From NCBI GenBank assembly GCA_041394605.1, contig JAWKHX010000014.1, positions 1 through 64,000 of the forward strand: 64,000 bases of DNA, in the 5' to 3' direction. This DNA comes from UBA668 sp041394605 (GTDB lineage Bacteria > Actinomycetota > Acidimicrobiia > Acidimicrobiales > Ilumatobacteraceae). A model generated the notes under the pieces. It saw only the letters and a program-made list of their open reading frames with translations, was not told the DNA's origin and made no database searches. A program made the position numbers and the translations under genes. Shown piece after piece: positions 38,511 through 47,764 of the stretch (positions within the stretch are counted from its first letter, which is position 1; each line of letters starts with the position of its first letter).

Positions 38511-40187
38511 GTGCGGACCCTGGACCGACTGAGCCCCGAAGCCCTGCGCCACACCGTGATCACGTTCCGCGACACGATGAAGGTGCACGCCCCCGGCATC
38601 AACCGGCTCAACGTGTACCCCGTGCCGGACGGCGACACCGGCACCAACATGGCCCGCACGCTGGATGCGGTGGTGGCGGAGCTGGAGAAGGCGGACGAAG
38701 GTGCCGAACCCACCTGCAACGCCATCAGCCACGGCAGCCTCATGGGCGCCCGCGGCAACAGCGGCGTCATCCTCAGCCAGATCCTGCGGGGCATCGCCCA
38801 CACGCTGAAGGACACCACCGAGGCCACTGCGGCGAAGGTGGCCGAAGCCCTGAAGGCCGCGTCGCACGCCGCCTACCAGGCCGTGCTGAAGCCGATCGAG
38901 GGCACCATCCTCACGGTCGTGCGGGAGAGCGCGGACGCCGCCCATGCCGCCGCCGAGCAGGGCGAGACCCTTGCGGGGGTGCTGCGCGCCGCACGCGACG
39001 CCGGCCGCCCCGCGCTGGACCGCACCCCCGAGCTGCTGCCCGTGCTGAAGGACGCCGGCGTGGTGGACGCCGGCGGCGCCGGCTTCCTCCTCCTGCTGGA
39101 CTCTGCGCTCCACGTGGTGGACGGCGAGCCACTGCCCGAGCCCTCCGACCTGGACGACGGCCCGACGGCGGAGCAGCTGGAGGCCGCGGCCCACCGTCAC
39201 GCCCTCGACGGTGGGGTGGATGTCAGCGAGCTGCGCTACGAGGTCATGTACTTCCTCCACCTGGAGGACGGCAAGATCGACAACTTCAAGCAGGACTGGG
39301 GCGAGATCGGCGACTCCATCGTGGTGGTCGGCGGCGACGGCATCTGGAACTGCCATGTCCACACCAACGACATCGGCGCCGCCATCGAAGTGGCCATCGA
39401 CCTCGGCGGGCGGCCCAAGCAGATCCGTGTCACCGACCTGTTCGAGGAGGTCGCCGAGGAGCACGACAAGCGCGAGGCCGCGCTGGGAGGGCACGTGCCG
39501 TCCCGCGCCGGTGCCGGGCTGCCGCCGGTCACCTGCGCAGTGGTCGCGGTGTCCAGCGGCGACGGGCTGAGCGAGCTGTTCGGTCAGCTCGGCGTGCAGG
39601 GCGTGGTCACCGGTGGCCAGACGCTGAACCCGAGCACGGCAGAACTGCTGGCTGCAGTGGAGGCCGTCAACGCCCAGCAGGTGGTGGTGCTGCCGAACAA
39701 CAAGAACATCATCCCGGTCGCCCAGCAGCTCGATGCACTCACCCAGAAGACGGTCATCGTGGTGCCCACCCGGTCCATGCCGGAGGCCCTCGCCGCGCTG
39801 GTGGTCTACGACCCCGAGGCCGGAGCCGACGCCAACGCGGAGGAGATGGGCGACGCCGCCGAGAGCGTGGCCACCGGAGAGGTCACCCAGGCCGTCCGCA
39901 GCACCAGTACCGAGGTGGGTCCGGTGAAGGAAGGCGACTGGATGGGTCTCGTGCGCGGCGACGGGATCATCGCCGTCAGCGACACCTTGGAGGGCGCTGT
40001 CGTCGGGTTGCTGGAGCACCTCGTGGCCGTGTCGGCCGAGATCGTCACCGTGGTCGAAGGGCGCGACGCCACCGGCGGCCAGACGGACATGATCCGCACC
40101 TGGCTCGGCGAGAACCGGCCCGACGTGCAGGTGGAAGTCCACCGCGGTGGCCAGCCCCTCTACCCGTACCTGTTCGGCGTCGAGTGA
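38511..40187 (+). CDS. DAK2-domain protein, FakA/YloV-like (fatty acid kinase-type)
   Basis: 558 residues. The N-terminal DAK2 kinase domain reads INRLNVYPVPDGDTGTNMARTL (metal-binding aspartates), HGSLMGARGNSGVILSQILRG, and DAGVVDAGGAGFLLLLD. The C-terminal half matches the FakA middle and C-terminal domains (SELRYEVMYFLHLEDGKID, VVVGGDGIWNCHVHTNDIGAAIE). In Firmicutes FakA phosphorylates FakB-bound fatty acids for PlsX/PlsY; plsX is 5 kb downstream, but no FakB (DegV) gene is here. GTG 38511 is supported by TAGTCT. Gene order DAK2-recG is conserved in many bacteria. Confidence 0.87.
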   Translation: MRTLDRLSPEALRHTVITFRDTMKVHAPGINRLNVYPVPDGDTGTNMARTLDAVVAELEKADEGAEPTCNAISHGSLMGARGNSGVILSQILRGIAHTLKDTTEATAAKVAEALKAASHAAYQAVLKPIEGTILTVVRESADAAHAAAEQGETLAGVLRAARDAGRPALDRTPELLPVLKDAGVVDAGGAGFLLLLDSALHVVDGEPLPEPSDLDDGPTAEQLEAAAHRHALDGGVDVSELRYEVMYFLHLEDGKIDNFKQDWGEIGDSIVVVGGDGIWNCHVHTNDIGAAIEVAIDLGGRPKQIRVTDLFEEVAEEHDKREAALGGHVPSRAGAGLPPVTCAVVAVSSGDGLSELFGQLGVQGVVTGGQTLNPSTAELLAAVEAVNAQQVVVLPNNKNIIPVAQQLDALTQKTVIVVPTRSMPEALAALVVYDPEAGADANAEEMGDAAESVATGEVTQAVRSTSTEVGPVKEGDWMGLVRGDGIIAVSDTLEGAVVGLLEHLVAVSAEIVTVVEGRDATGGQTDMIRTWLGENRPDVQVEVHRGGQPLYPYLFGVE

Positions 40188-40197
40188 GCCGGGCTGC

Positions 40198-42319
40198 ATG
40201 ACCGCACTCACCCTGCGGGACCTCGCCGCGATCGGGGTCGACCGGCTGAAGGGGGTGGGGGAGAAGAAGGTCGCCGCGCTCGGTGACGTGGGCGTGGCCA
40301 CCGTGCTCGACCTGCTCACCACGTACCCCCGGCGGTGGGTGGACCGCTCCAACGAGTGCCGGGTCAGCGACCTCGTACCCGGGCAGGAGGCGCTGGTGCT
40401 GGTGACCGTGCGGTCGGTCACCAAGCGGGTCGGCCGCAACCGGCGGGCCATCGTGGAGGCCATCGTGGGTGACGGCAGCGGCCGCTTCCACGTGGTCTTC
40501 TTCAACCAGCCCTGGCGAGAGAAGCAGCTCCGTCCGGACCTCCAGATCGCCCTGTTCGGCAAGGCCGACGTCTACCGCGGTGCGTTGCAGATGACGAACC
40601 CGATCGTGGATCTCATCGGCGACCGCACGGGCCGTATCGTGCCGATCTACCCGCAGAGCGAGAAGTCCGGGCTCAGCACGTGGGAGATCGCCGGCTGGGT
40701 GGAGGACGCGCTGCACCGCTGCGAACCCCGCGGCATCGCCGACCCGGTGCCACCGGAGGTGCGCCGGCGGCTCGGGCTGGTCGCCCGCCACGAGGCGCTG
40801 CGTGGCATCCACCTGCCCGAGACCATGGCAGAGAAGGCGGAGGCCCGCCGCCGCCTGGCCTTCGACGAACTGCTGCGGGTGCAGGCGGTGCTGGTCATGC
40901 GCAAGCGGGCGCTGGAGCGAGAGCAGAAGGGCATCCGCCACACGGTGGAGGGCGAGCTGCTGAGCCGGCTGCAGGCGTCGCTGCCGTTCCCGCTCACGGG
41001 CGCGCAGCAGCGGGCCATCGGCGAGATCACCGCCGACCTCGCCGGCCCACACCCGATGCACCGCCTGCTGCAGGGCGACGTGGGCGCGGGCAAGACCCTG
41101 GTGGCGGTCAGCGCGATGCTGGTCGCTGTGCAGGGCAGCCACCAGGCGGCCCTGATGGCCCCTACCGAGGTGCTGGCCGAGCAGCACGCCGCCGGCGTAC
41201 GCCGCCTGCTCGACGGCGTCACTGTGCCGGACCCGGGCAACCTGTTCGGCGACCGGCCGTTGAGGGTGGAGCTGCTCACCAACCGGGTCACCGGCGCGGA
41301 CCGGCGGGACGTGCTGGCCGGCCTGGCGGACGGGACGGTGGACATCGTCATCGGCACGCACGCGCTCATCCAGGAGGGCGTCGCGTTCCACAGCCTCGGC
41401 GTGGTGGTGGTCGACGAGCAGCACCGCTTCGGCGTGGAGCAACGGGCGGCGCTGCGAGCGAAGGCGGCGGACGGAGCGGTCCCCGATGTGTTGGTGATGA
41501 CCGCCACACCGATCCCCCGGACCGCGGCGATGACGGTCTACGGCGACCTCGACGTGAGCGTGCTCGACGAGCTGCCACCCGGTCGCACCCCGATCCGCAC
41601 CCATTGGGCGAACGGCCCGATGATGGAGCTGGCCGCCTGGGGCACCGTTCGCGAACAGGTCGCCGAGGGCCGCCAGGCGTACGTGGTCTGTCCGCTGATC
41701 GAGGAGAGCGAGAAGCTGGAGGTCGCCAGCGCGCAGGAGACGTTCGAGCGTCTCACCCACGACGAGCTGCAGGGCTTGCGCCTCGGCCTGCTGCACGGCC
41801 GGCTGCCGTCCGCCGAGAAGGAGGCGGTGATGGATTCGTTCCGCCGTGGCGAGCTGGACGTGCTGGTGGCCACCACCGTCATCGAGGTGGGCGTGGACGT
41901 GCCCAACGCCACGGTGATGGTGATCGTGGATGCGGACCGGTTCGGCATCGCCCAGCTCCACCAGCTGCGTGGCCGGGTGGGGCGGGGCGCTCACCACAGC
42001 GAGTGCTGGCTGGTCACCCAGCAGGTGGAGGTCCAACCCGCGGGTGGAGGCGCTGGTGGCATCCACCGACGGCTTCCACCTGGCCGAGGTGGACCTGGAA
42101 CTGCGCGGCGAAGGCACGCTGATGGATACCGCCCAGAAGGGCCGCAGCGACTTGAAGCTGGCGTCGCTGCGGCGCGACCGGGAGTTGGTGGAGCAGGCCC
42201 GGGAGGTGGCCTTCGAGCTGGTGGACACCGACCCGCTGCTGGCCGAGCACCCCCTCCTGCTGGACGAAGTACGCCTCCTCTTCACCGCCGACGACGAGGA
42301 GTTCCTCTTCAAGTCCTGA
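40198..42319 (+). CDS. recG: ATP-dependent DNA helicase RecG, one frameshift
   Basis: About 706 residues. N-terminal helix-hairpin-helix-like segment and OB wedge (AAIGVDRLKGVGEKKVAAL, FFNQPW), Walker A GDVGAGKT (residues 293-300), DEQH box at 405-408, TATPIPRTAAM, and C-terminal helicase motifs ATTVIEVGVDVPNA and QLRGRVGRG. RecG reverses stalled forks and processes Holliday junctions. The frame is lost around 42010-42034, after SECWLVT, and resumes as NPRVEALVASTDGFHLAEVDLELRGEGTLM in another frame. ATG 40198 follows the DAK2 stop by 10 bases. The corrected gene ends at 42319, beside a family A palindrome. Confidence 0.93.
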
Positions 42320-42322
42320 CCC

Positions 42323-42367
42323 GGTTGGAGGGTTTCGTGCTCACCTCCGAGCCGGAAACCCTCCGAC
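42323..42367. repeat. Dispersed palindrome, family A, copy 3
   Basis: Imperfect 13-bp stem (GTTGGAGGGTTTC at 42324-42336, inverse at 42355-42367, one mismatch) with loop gtgctcACCTCCGAGCcg, whose core matches the loop of copy 1. It separates recG from a convergent small gene, whose TAG stop begins in the last repeat base. Confidence 0.8.
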
Positions 42368-42564
42368 TACCAGTGGGTGGTGTCCTGCTCGGCGTCGGGG
42401 ACGTCCTCATCGGTGAGCACGATGTCCCACCGGTCGGTGCAGTCCTGGCAGCGGTAGGTGACGATGTCGCCCGGCTCCCACACGCCGTCCTCGGGCGGGT
42501 AGGTGAGGAGGTGGCACGTGCCGCCGCAGTCCACACACACGATCGTGTTGGCTGGCTCGATCAC
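42367..42564 (-). CDS. Small CxxC zinc-ribbon-like protein, unknown function
   Basis: 65 residues: CVDCGG near the N-terminus and CQDC about 27 residues later form a likely four-cysteine zinc ribbon, followed by an acidic tail (LTDEDVPDAEQDTTHW). It is conserved-looking and short. Start GTG 42564; no recognised promoter hexamer. Convergent with recG and divergent from rsmD. Confidence 0.65.
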   Translation of the reverse strand: MIEPANTIVCVDCGGTCHLLTYPPEDGVWEPGDIVTYRCQDCTDRWDIVLTDEDVPDAEQDTTHW

Positions 42565-42569
42565 ACCCC

Positions 42570-42575
42570 TAGTGT
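42570..42575 (+). promoter_or_regulatory. -10 element of rsmD, leaderless type
   Basis: TAGTGT ends 7 bases before ATG 42583. Confidence 0.45.
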
Positions 42576-42582
42576 GCCCGGT

Positions 42583-43107
42583 ATGCGAGTGATTGCGGGC
42601 GAGTTCGGCGGGCGCACCCTGGTGGCCCCGGAAGGCACCACCACCCGTCCCACCACGGACAAGGTGCGCCAGGCGGTGTTCAACTCCCTCCACAGCATGG
42701 GCGTGCTGGAAGGCGCGGTGGTGGCCGACCTGTTCGCCGGCTCTGGCGCGGTGGGCATCGAGGCGCTCAGCCGTGGCGCGGAGCACTGCACGTTCGTGGA
42801 GCGCGACCGTCACGCCCTGGCGGCGTTACGGGCCAACATCGCCACGCTCGGCATCACCGAGCGCACCACGGTCCACGCCACCGACGTCATGGCGTGGGCG
42901 CCGGCGTTGCGCAACGTGGACATCGTGTTCCTCGACCCGCCGTACGACTTCGACGGCTGGGCCACCCTGCTCGGCCTGCTCACCGGCGCGGCGATGGTCG
43001 TGGCCGAAGCCGACGACCCGGTGGACGCTGCGCCGGGCTGGACCCAACTGCGCACCCGCCGCTATGGCCGCACCTGGGTCACGCTGCTCGAACGTCACGA
43101 TGGCTGA
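42583..43107 (+). CDS. rsmD: 16S rRNA (guanine(966)-N(2))-methyltransferase RsmD
   Basis: 174 residues. RsmD-type start MRVIAGEFGGRTLVAPEG, TRPTTDKVRQAVFNSL, SAM-binding ADLFAGSGAVGIEALSRGA and the catalytic DPPY motif at residues 118-121. It methylates G966 of 16S rRNA on the 30S subunit. ATG 42583 with TAGTGT 7 bases upstream. coaD follows 21 bases later with its own hexamer, the usual rsmD-coaD pairing of actinobacteria. Confidence 0.95.
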   Translation: MRVIAGEFGGRTLVAPEGTTTRPTTDKVRQAVFNSLHSMGVLEGAVVADLFAGSGAVGIEALSRGAEHCTFVERDRHALAALRANIATLGITERTTVHATDVMAWAPALRNVDIVFLDPPYDFDGWATLLGLLTGAAMVVAEADDPVDAAPGWTQLRTRRYGRTWVTLLERHDG

Positions 43108-43112
43108 ACGGC

Positions 43113-43118
43113 TAGCGT
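43113..43118 (+). promoter_or_regulatory. -10 element of coaD
   Basis: TAGCGT ends 10 bases before ATG 43129. Confidence 0.35.
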
Positions 43119-43128
43119 GAGGCTCCGC

Positions 43129-43620
43129 ATGGCGACCGTTCTCTATCCCGGCAGCTTCGATCCGCTCCACCTCGGCCACGTCGACGTCATCGAACAGTCG
43201 GTGGCCCTCTTCGGCAAGGTCATCGTCGGGGTGATGCACAACCCCGGCAAGGCCGGTGGGATGTTCAGCCTGGAGGACCGCAAGGCGATGATCGAAGCCA
43301 GCATCTCCTACCTCCCCTCGGTGAAGGTGATGTCGTTCGAGGGCCTGGCCGTGGATGCCGTGAAGCAGGTGAAGGCCGCGTTCATCGTGAAGGGGCTGCG
43401 CACGGGCGGCGACTTCGAGGTGGAGCAGCAGATGGCTCACACCAACCATGCGGTCAGCGGTGTGCGCACCGTCTACCTGCCCTGCAAGCCGGCGCTGGTC
43501 AGCATCAGCAGCCGCTTCATCCGCGAGATCGCCCAGTACCGTGGCGATGTCACGTCGCTGGTTCCCGCCCCCGTCGCCGCCGGTCTGGCGCGACTGTTCC
43601 CCACCACGAGCACCGGCTGA
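43129..43620 (+). CDS. coaD: Phosphopantetheine adenylyltransferase
   Basis: 163 residues, standard length. Nucleotidyltransferase motif YPGSFDPLHLGHVDVIEQS, then VKGLRTGGDFEVEQQMAHTN and the C-terminal VSISSRFIREIAQYRGDVTSLVP. It transfers AMP from ATP to 4'-phosphopantetheine in the penultimate step of coenzyme A synthesis. ATG 43129 is chosen over an in-frame GTG 12 bases earlier because it gives the canonical MATVLYPGSF start. sepIVA follows after 33 bases. Confidence 0.96.
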   Translation: MATVLYPGSFDPLHLGHVDVIEQSVALFGKVIVGVMHNPGKAGGMFSLEDRKAMIEASISYLPSVKVMSFEGLAVDAVKQVKAAFIVKGLRTGGDFEVEQQMAHTNHAVSGVRTVYLPCKPALVSISSRFIREIAQYRGDVTSLVPAPVAAGLARLFPTTSTG

Positions 43621-43653
43621 CACGGCGGCCGGGCCGACCCTTTCGAGCAGACG

Positions 43654-44265
43654 ATGAGCTACGACGACAACTACGACGACCAGTACGACGAGCAGTACGA
43701 CGACGAGGGCGAGTACGACGACTCGGATGCGTACGTCCGCACCACCAACGGCTACGTCGGTGACGCCGAGACCCTGCTGCGCCGCGCCGTGGACATCATC
43801 GCCACCGCGCCCACGATGCCGCTGTCGTCCTCGCCGCGCATCGACCGCGACGAGATCATCGAGTTGCTGGAGGAGTGCCTGCACCGCCTGCCGGAGGAGA
43901 TGCGCCACGCCCGCTGGATGATCAAGGAGCGCCAGGAGTTCGTGGCCAAGACCCGCCGCGAGGCGGACGAACTGCTCGAGGCCGCTCGGGTGCAGGCCGA
44001 GCGCATGGTGCAGCGCACGGAGGTCGTGCGTGCCGCAGAGCAGCGCGCCCGCCAGATCAGCGAAGCCGCCGACGCCGACGCCCGCCGCCTGCGTCACGAG
44101 ACCGAAGACTTCCTCGACCAGCGCCTGGCCAGCTTCGAGATCCTGCTGGACAAGCTGAACCGCACGGTGCAGGCCGGCCGCTCGCGCCTCAACATCGGAG
44201 CGCCCCACGAGGAGGAGTTCGTGGAGGAGGACCCCAGCATGGGGTTCTTCGACCAGGACCGCTGA
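43654..44265 (+). CDS. sepIVA: SepIVA/DivIVA-like coiled-coil septation protein
   Basis: 203 residues. A Tyr/Asp-rich acidic N-terminus (residues 1-28) precedes a DivIVA-type module (GDAETLLRRAVDIIATAP ... DRDEIIELLEECLHRLPEEMRHARWMIKERQEF) and a long coiled coil (KTRREADELLEAARVQAERMVQ ... ISEAADADARRLRHETEDFLDQ). Position between coaD and yceD matches mycobacterial Rv2927c (SepIVA), needed for septation and polar growth. Assignment rests on synteny and architecture. The Asp/Tyr tract may act in phase separation or partner binding (inference). yceD starts 3 bases later. Confidence 0.75.
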   Translation: MSYDDNYDDQYDEQYDDEGEYDDSDAYVRTTNGYVGDAETLLRRAVDIIATAPTMPLSSSPRIDRDEIIELLEECLHRLPEEMRHARWMIKERQEFVAKTRREADELLEAARVQAERMVQRTEVVRAAEQRARQISEAADADARRLRHETEDFLDQRLASFEILLDKLNRTVQAGRSRLNIGAPHEEEFVEEDPSMGFFDQDR

Positions 44266-44268
44266 GCC

Positions 44269-44799
44269 ATGCCCAACCCGTTGGTGGTCAACGCCGCCGA
44301 ACTGCTGCGCCGCGCCGGCTCGGACCGCACGGTCGAGGTGGATGTGGCACTGGACGACCTCGGGGTGCAGGACGCCCGCTTCCCCGACGGCGCATCGGTG
44401 GCCGTGCAGCTGCATCTCGAATCGAACAACGACGGCATCGACGTCACCGGCGAACTGCGCACCCCGTGGCACGGCACCTGCCGGCGCTGCCTGGCCGAAA
44501 CCTCCGGCGTGGCCGTCAGCGAGGTGCACGAGCGCTACCAGCGGGTGCTCACCGACCCCGACGCGTTCGAGCTCACCGGCGACCAGCTGGACCTCCAGCC
44601 GCTCGTGCGCGAACTGGTGCTGCTGGACGCGCCTGCCACGCCGCTGTGCCGGGACGACTGCCCGGGGCTGTGCCCCACGTGCGGCGCCCGCCTGGCCGAC
44701 GGCCCGTGCGGGTGCGCGCCGGCTCCGGCCGACGACCGCTGGGCAGCGCTGGACGCCCTGCGCGACCAGCTCGGCGAGGATCCCGAAACCGGCAGGTAG
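44269..44799 (+). CDS. yceD: YceD family (DUF177) protein, 23S rRNA accumulation
   Basis: 176 residues. YceD landmarks: WHGTCRRCLAETSG, a central acidic region, and the C-terminal zinc-type cluster PLCRDDCPGLCPTCGARL. In E. coli YceD affects 23S rRNA accumulation and binds RNase E; the gene nearly always precedes rpmF, as here. Start ATG 44269, three bases after the sepIVA stop, so co-transcription is expected. Confidence 0.92.
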   Translation: MPNPLVVNAAELLRRAGSDRTVEVDVALDDLGVQDARFPDGASVAVQLHLESNNDGIDVTGELRTPWHGTCRRCLAETSGVAVSEVHERYQRVLTDPDAFELTGDQLDLQPLVRELVLLDAPATPLCRDDCPGLCPTCGARLADGPCGCAPAPADDRWAALDALRDQLGEDPETGR

Positions 44800-44820
44800 C
44801 AAGCGGTGCTGCCGCGCCGC

Positions 44821-44826
44821 TAACCT
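44821..44826 (+). promoter_or_regulatory. -10 element of rpmF-plsX
   Basis: TAACCT gives a leader of about 45 bases and a GGGAG Shine-Dalgarno before ATG 44878. Its position only three bases from the in-frame ATG at 44830 argues against that upstream start. Confidence 0.4.
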
Positions 44827-44877
44827 CTCATGGCTCGTGTGCCGAGGGAGTGTCCCCGGCCGATCCCGGGAGTCATC

Positions 44878-45057
44878 ATGGCTGTTCCCAAGAAGAAGAA
44901 GTCGAAGTCGAAGACGCACAGCCGCAAGTCGGCCAACATGCGTCTCGCCGCGCCGTCGCGCAGCATCTGCCCGCGCTGTGCGGCCGCCAAGCTGCCGCAC
45001 ACGGTCTGCCCCAGCTGCGGCTGGTACAAGGACCGCGTCGCCGTCGAAGTCGGCTGA
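44878..45057 (+). CDS. rpmF: 50S ribosomal protein L32
   Basis: 59 residues starting MAVPKKKKSKSKTHSRKS, the invariant L32 start, and containing CPRC and CPSCGWYKDR, a four-cysteine zinc site. Adjacent plsX and acpP reproduce the usual rpmF-plsX-acpP link between ribosome and lipid synthesis. Confidence 0.97.
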   Translation: MAVPKKKKSKSKTHSRKSANMRLAAPSRSICPRCAAAKLPHTVCPSCGWYKDRVAVEVG

Positions 45058-45071
45058 GTCCGGCTCCGGTC

Positions 45072-46039
45072 ATGTTGCCCGTCGCCGTCGACGCGATGGG
45101 TGGCGACCGGTCGCCCGGTGAGATCCTCGCCGGGGCGCACGCCGCCGCCGCCCAGGGCATTCCTGTCGTTCTCGTCGGCCCGGAAGGGCTGGACGGGTGT
45201 GGCGACCTTCCCCTCATTGCCGCCTCGGAAGTCATCGCCATGGATGACGACCCGGCGCAGGGGTTCGTCGCAAGAAGGACTCCACGCTGGTCCGCGCCGC
45301 CGAGGCGGTGCGCGACGGCAGGGCCTGCGCGATGGTCTCTGCCGGCAACACCGGGGCCACGATGGCGTCGGCGCTGCTGCGCATGGGCCGCATTCGCGGC
45401 GTCAACCGCCCGGCCATCGCCACTCCCATCCCGGTGCCCGGCCACCAGCCCAACCTCCTGCTCGACGCCGGCGCCAACGCCGAGGTGCAGGCGGAGTGGC
45501 TGGTGCAGTTCGCCCAGATGGGCAGCATCTACGCCAAGCACCGCTTCGACATCGCCGCCCCGAAGGTCGGCCTGCTGAGCATCGGTGAAGAGCCCGGCAA
45601 GGGCGACAGCCTGCGCAAGGAGGCCTTCGGCCTGCTGTCCGAGGCCAAGGGCATCGAGTTCATCGGCAACGTCGAAGGCCGCGACCTGATGAAGAAGACC
45701 GCCGACGTGGTGGTCACCGACGGGTTCACCGGCAATGTCGCACTGAAGACGCTGGAGGGCGGGCTGAAGGTGCTGTTCAACGCCCTGCTGGAGGCGTTCG
45801 GTAGCAAGCCGGAGTACAAGGAGCCCGCCGATGCGCTGCTGCCGGCGCTGCTGCCGCTGCACGCCCAGATGAGCCCGGACACCTACGGCGGCGCGGTGCT
45901 GCTGGGGGTGGACGGCATCTGCATCATCAGCCACGGCTCGTCCGGTTCCACGGCGATGCTGAATGCCATCACGCTGGGGCACGAGATGGCCCAGCGCGGT
46001 CTGGTGGCCGAGATCGCCGCCGCGTTCGCCGCCGACTGA
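45072..46039 (+). CDS. plsX: Phosphate acyltransferase PlsX, one frameshift
   Basis: 322 residues after restoring one G. Motifs: VAVDAMGGDRSPGEILAGA, MVSAGNTGATMASAL, VTDGFTGNVALKTLEG, and GGAVLLGVDGICIISHGSS. It makes acyl-phosphate from acyl-ACP for phospholipid synthesis. The frame breaks at the G run 45260-45263, where DDPAQG should continue VRRKKDSTLVRAAEAV. An essential gene with a single homopolymer deletion points to a sequence error. ATG 45072 lies 14 bases after rpmF. Confidence 0.94.
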
Positions 46040-46081
46040 CGAATTCTTCGGTCCTGCACCCTGCGGCCCCCCGGGCGGATG

Positions 46082-46087
46082 TACGTT
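46082..46087 (+). promoter_or_regulatory. -10 element of the membrane-anchored protein gene
   Basis: TACGTT ends 6 bases before GTG 46094, favouring this start over ATG 46079. Confidence 0.4.
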
Positions 46088-46093
46088 GCGAAC

Positions 46094-47713
46094 GTGAACG
46101 ACGAGTCCGTCAACCTCGTGGACAAAGGCATCGACGCGGCAGAGACGGATGCTGCGCTCGGCCGCCGCCGGACCGTGCGGAACATCGCCATCGCCGGGGT
46201 CGCCGTGGTCGCCCTGGCGGGCGGCGCGCTGGCGGTCGTTCAGCCGTGGGCTGACGACGGTGACGAGTCGGCCGACCGGCCGAGCGGCACCACCGCGCCG
46301 CACGGTGGCGGCACCACGGCAGTCGCCGGCGACCTGCCGTATGTGGTGCTCGACGGGGTTCCCGACGGGCTCGAGTTGCTGTGGGCCTCCGGTCCGTCCA
46401 CGGAGGGTGGGCCGTGGGTGGACGACCTCGGCGGTGCGGAGCAGTCCGTGCTGCTGGTGGCCGCGCCCGGCGCCACGTTCGGCGACGGGCCGTGGGTGAG
46501 CGTCAGCGTGCAGTTGCTCGACCGCTTCGAGCGGGCGTCGTTCGACCCCGCCAGCTACCTCAGCGGCCCCGACGGCCCGGCCACGACGGTGCGGGTGGGC
46601 GACTCCCGCGGCGCGATCGCGGAGAACTGGTGGGGTGAGGGCTCGGCCCTGCTGTTCGGGCCGGTGAACGACGGCTTTGCCGTGTCCGTCAACGGGCTGG
46701 GCGTGAGCGACGACGATCTCCTCCGCCTGGCGGCGGAGATCACGCTGGAGGAGCGTGGCGACATGGCCGATGCCGTACTCGGCCCGGCCGCCGCCGGCCT
46801 GGGCCTGGAGTTCCTGGCCGCCTACACCGAGGCCAGTTACGGCCTTGGTGGAGGGCTGTCGGTGCCACTGATGTCGGGGGGTCCCAGCATGCTCAACGCC
46901 AACTGGGCGGAGATGGACGGCAGCGAGCAGGTCAGCCTGATGGTGCAGCCGATGCCCGGCGGCATGGACCTGGCCACGTTGGGCCGCTTCTACCTCGCCG
47001 GCGCCGAGGACGTGCAGATCGGCCAGTGGGCCGGCGTGGCCGGCGATTTCGAGATCTTCGGCGGGTCCGAGGCCGCGGTCGTGTGGACCATCGATGGTGC
47101 TGTGGTGCTGGTCAGCGGCTCGCTGCCGCTGGACGATCTGGTGGAGGTGGCCGCCACGGCACGCGTCACCGACGCTGCGGAGTGGGGCGCACTGGTCGAC
47201 GAGGCGAACGCCAACGTGGGCTTCGAGCCGGCGCCCGACGTGCCCACCTGGCTGATCGATGCCGGTGAGTTCGACGACGGCACCACCTGGCTGGTGGAGG
47301 GGGCCGTCGACGACCGCGGCCTGCTGCTGTTGTGCTCGGCCTCGGTCAGCCAGTTCAGCTCATGGTCCAGCTGTGGCGAGTCGGTGGAGGCCGATCAGCC
47401 CGTCATCGCCACCACAGGGTCGTTCGACGTCGCCGCCGCGGCGGCCGTGGTCGGCATCGTCGGCGCGGACGAGGCCGATGATGGCACCACGCTGCGCTGC
47501 GTCACCGACACCGGCAGCGTCGTCGAGGCCCCGGTGCATTCCGTACGAGACGACTGGCCGATGCACGCCGCGGCGCTGGTCCTCACCGAGGCAGGAACGT
47601 GCGAGGTCCGCGCCGGTGACGGCACTGTGCTGGTCACTCGCGAGATCAGCGAGGCGGATCTCGTGCTCGGCGGCATCGGCATCGCGACGCCCGAGACGAT
47701 CGTGGTCGGGTAG
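46094..47713 (+). CDS. Membrane-anchored extracytoplasmic protein, unknown function
   Basis: 539 residues. A short cytoplasmic N-terminus with an RRRTVRN basic stop is followed by one TM helix (IAIAGVAVVALAGGALAVV, about residues 31-50), a Thr/Gly-rich linker and a large secreted region. Two similar halves are suggested by repeated W-V/L-D patterns and the pairs GDMADAVLGPAAAGLGLEFLAAYTEASYG and DLVEVAATARVTDAAEWGALVDEAN. Four cysteines near the C-terminus could pair. No family is recognised. It interrupts the conserved plsX-acpP neighbourhood, with its own TACGTT promoter. Confidence 0.7.
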   Translation: MNDESVNLVDKGIDAAETDAALGRRRTVRNIAIAGVAVVALAGGALAVVQPWADDGDESADRPSGTTAPHGGGTTAVAGDLPYVVLDGVPDGLELLWASGPSTEGGPWVDDLGGAEQSVLLVAAPGATFGDGPWVSVSVQLLDRFERASFDPASYLSGPDGPATTVRVGDSRGAIAENWWGEGSALLFGPVNDGFAVSVNGLGVSDDDLLRLAAEITLEERGDMADAVLGPAAAGLGLEFLAAYTEASYGLGGGLSVPLMSGGPSMLNANWAEMDGSEQVSLMVQPMPGGMDLATLGRFYLAGAEDVQIGQWAGVAGDFEIFGGSEAAVVWTIDGAVVLVSGSLPLDDLVEVAATARVTDAAEWGALVDEANANVGFEPAPDVPTWLIDAGEFDDGTTWLVEGAVDDRGLLLLCSASVSQFSSWSSCGESVEADQPVIATTGSFDVAAAAAVVGIVGADEADDGTTLRCVTDTGSVVEAPVHSVRDDWPMHAAALVLTEAGTCEVRAGDGTVLVTREISEADLVLGGIGIATPETIVVG

Positions 47714-47726
47714 CGGCGGCCGCGGC

Positions 47727-47732
47727 TAACCT
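47727..47732 (+). promoter_or_regulatory. -10 element of acpP-rnc-mutM
   Basis: TAACCT gives a leader of about 26 bases with a strong GAGGAGA Shine-Dalgarno before GTG 47765. Confidence 0.45.
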
Positions 47733-47764
47733 CACCCATCGGCAGCTTCCGAGGAGACAGTTCC

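Noticed and set aside
40147..43107. A single 986-codon frame joining recG with rsmD.
   Set aside because: RecG loses its frame near 42020 and the rest up to rsmD is out-of-frame sequence; rsmD has its own promoter and start.
44830..44877. A longer L32 starting at ATG 44830.
   Set aside because: L32 invariably starts MAVPKKK, found at 44878, and the upstream ATG lies too close to the -10 hexamer.
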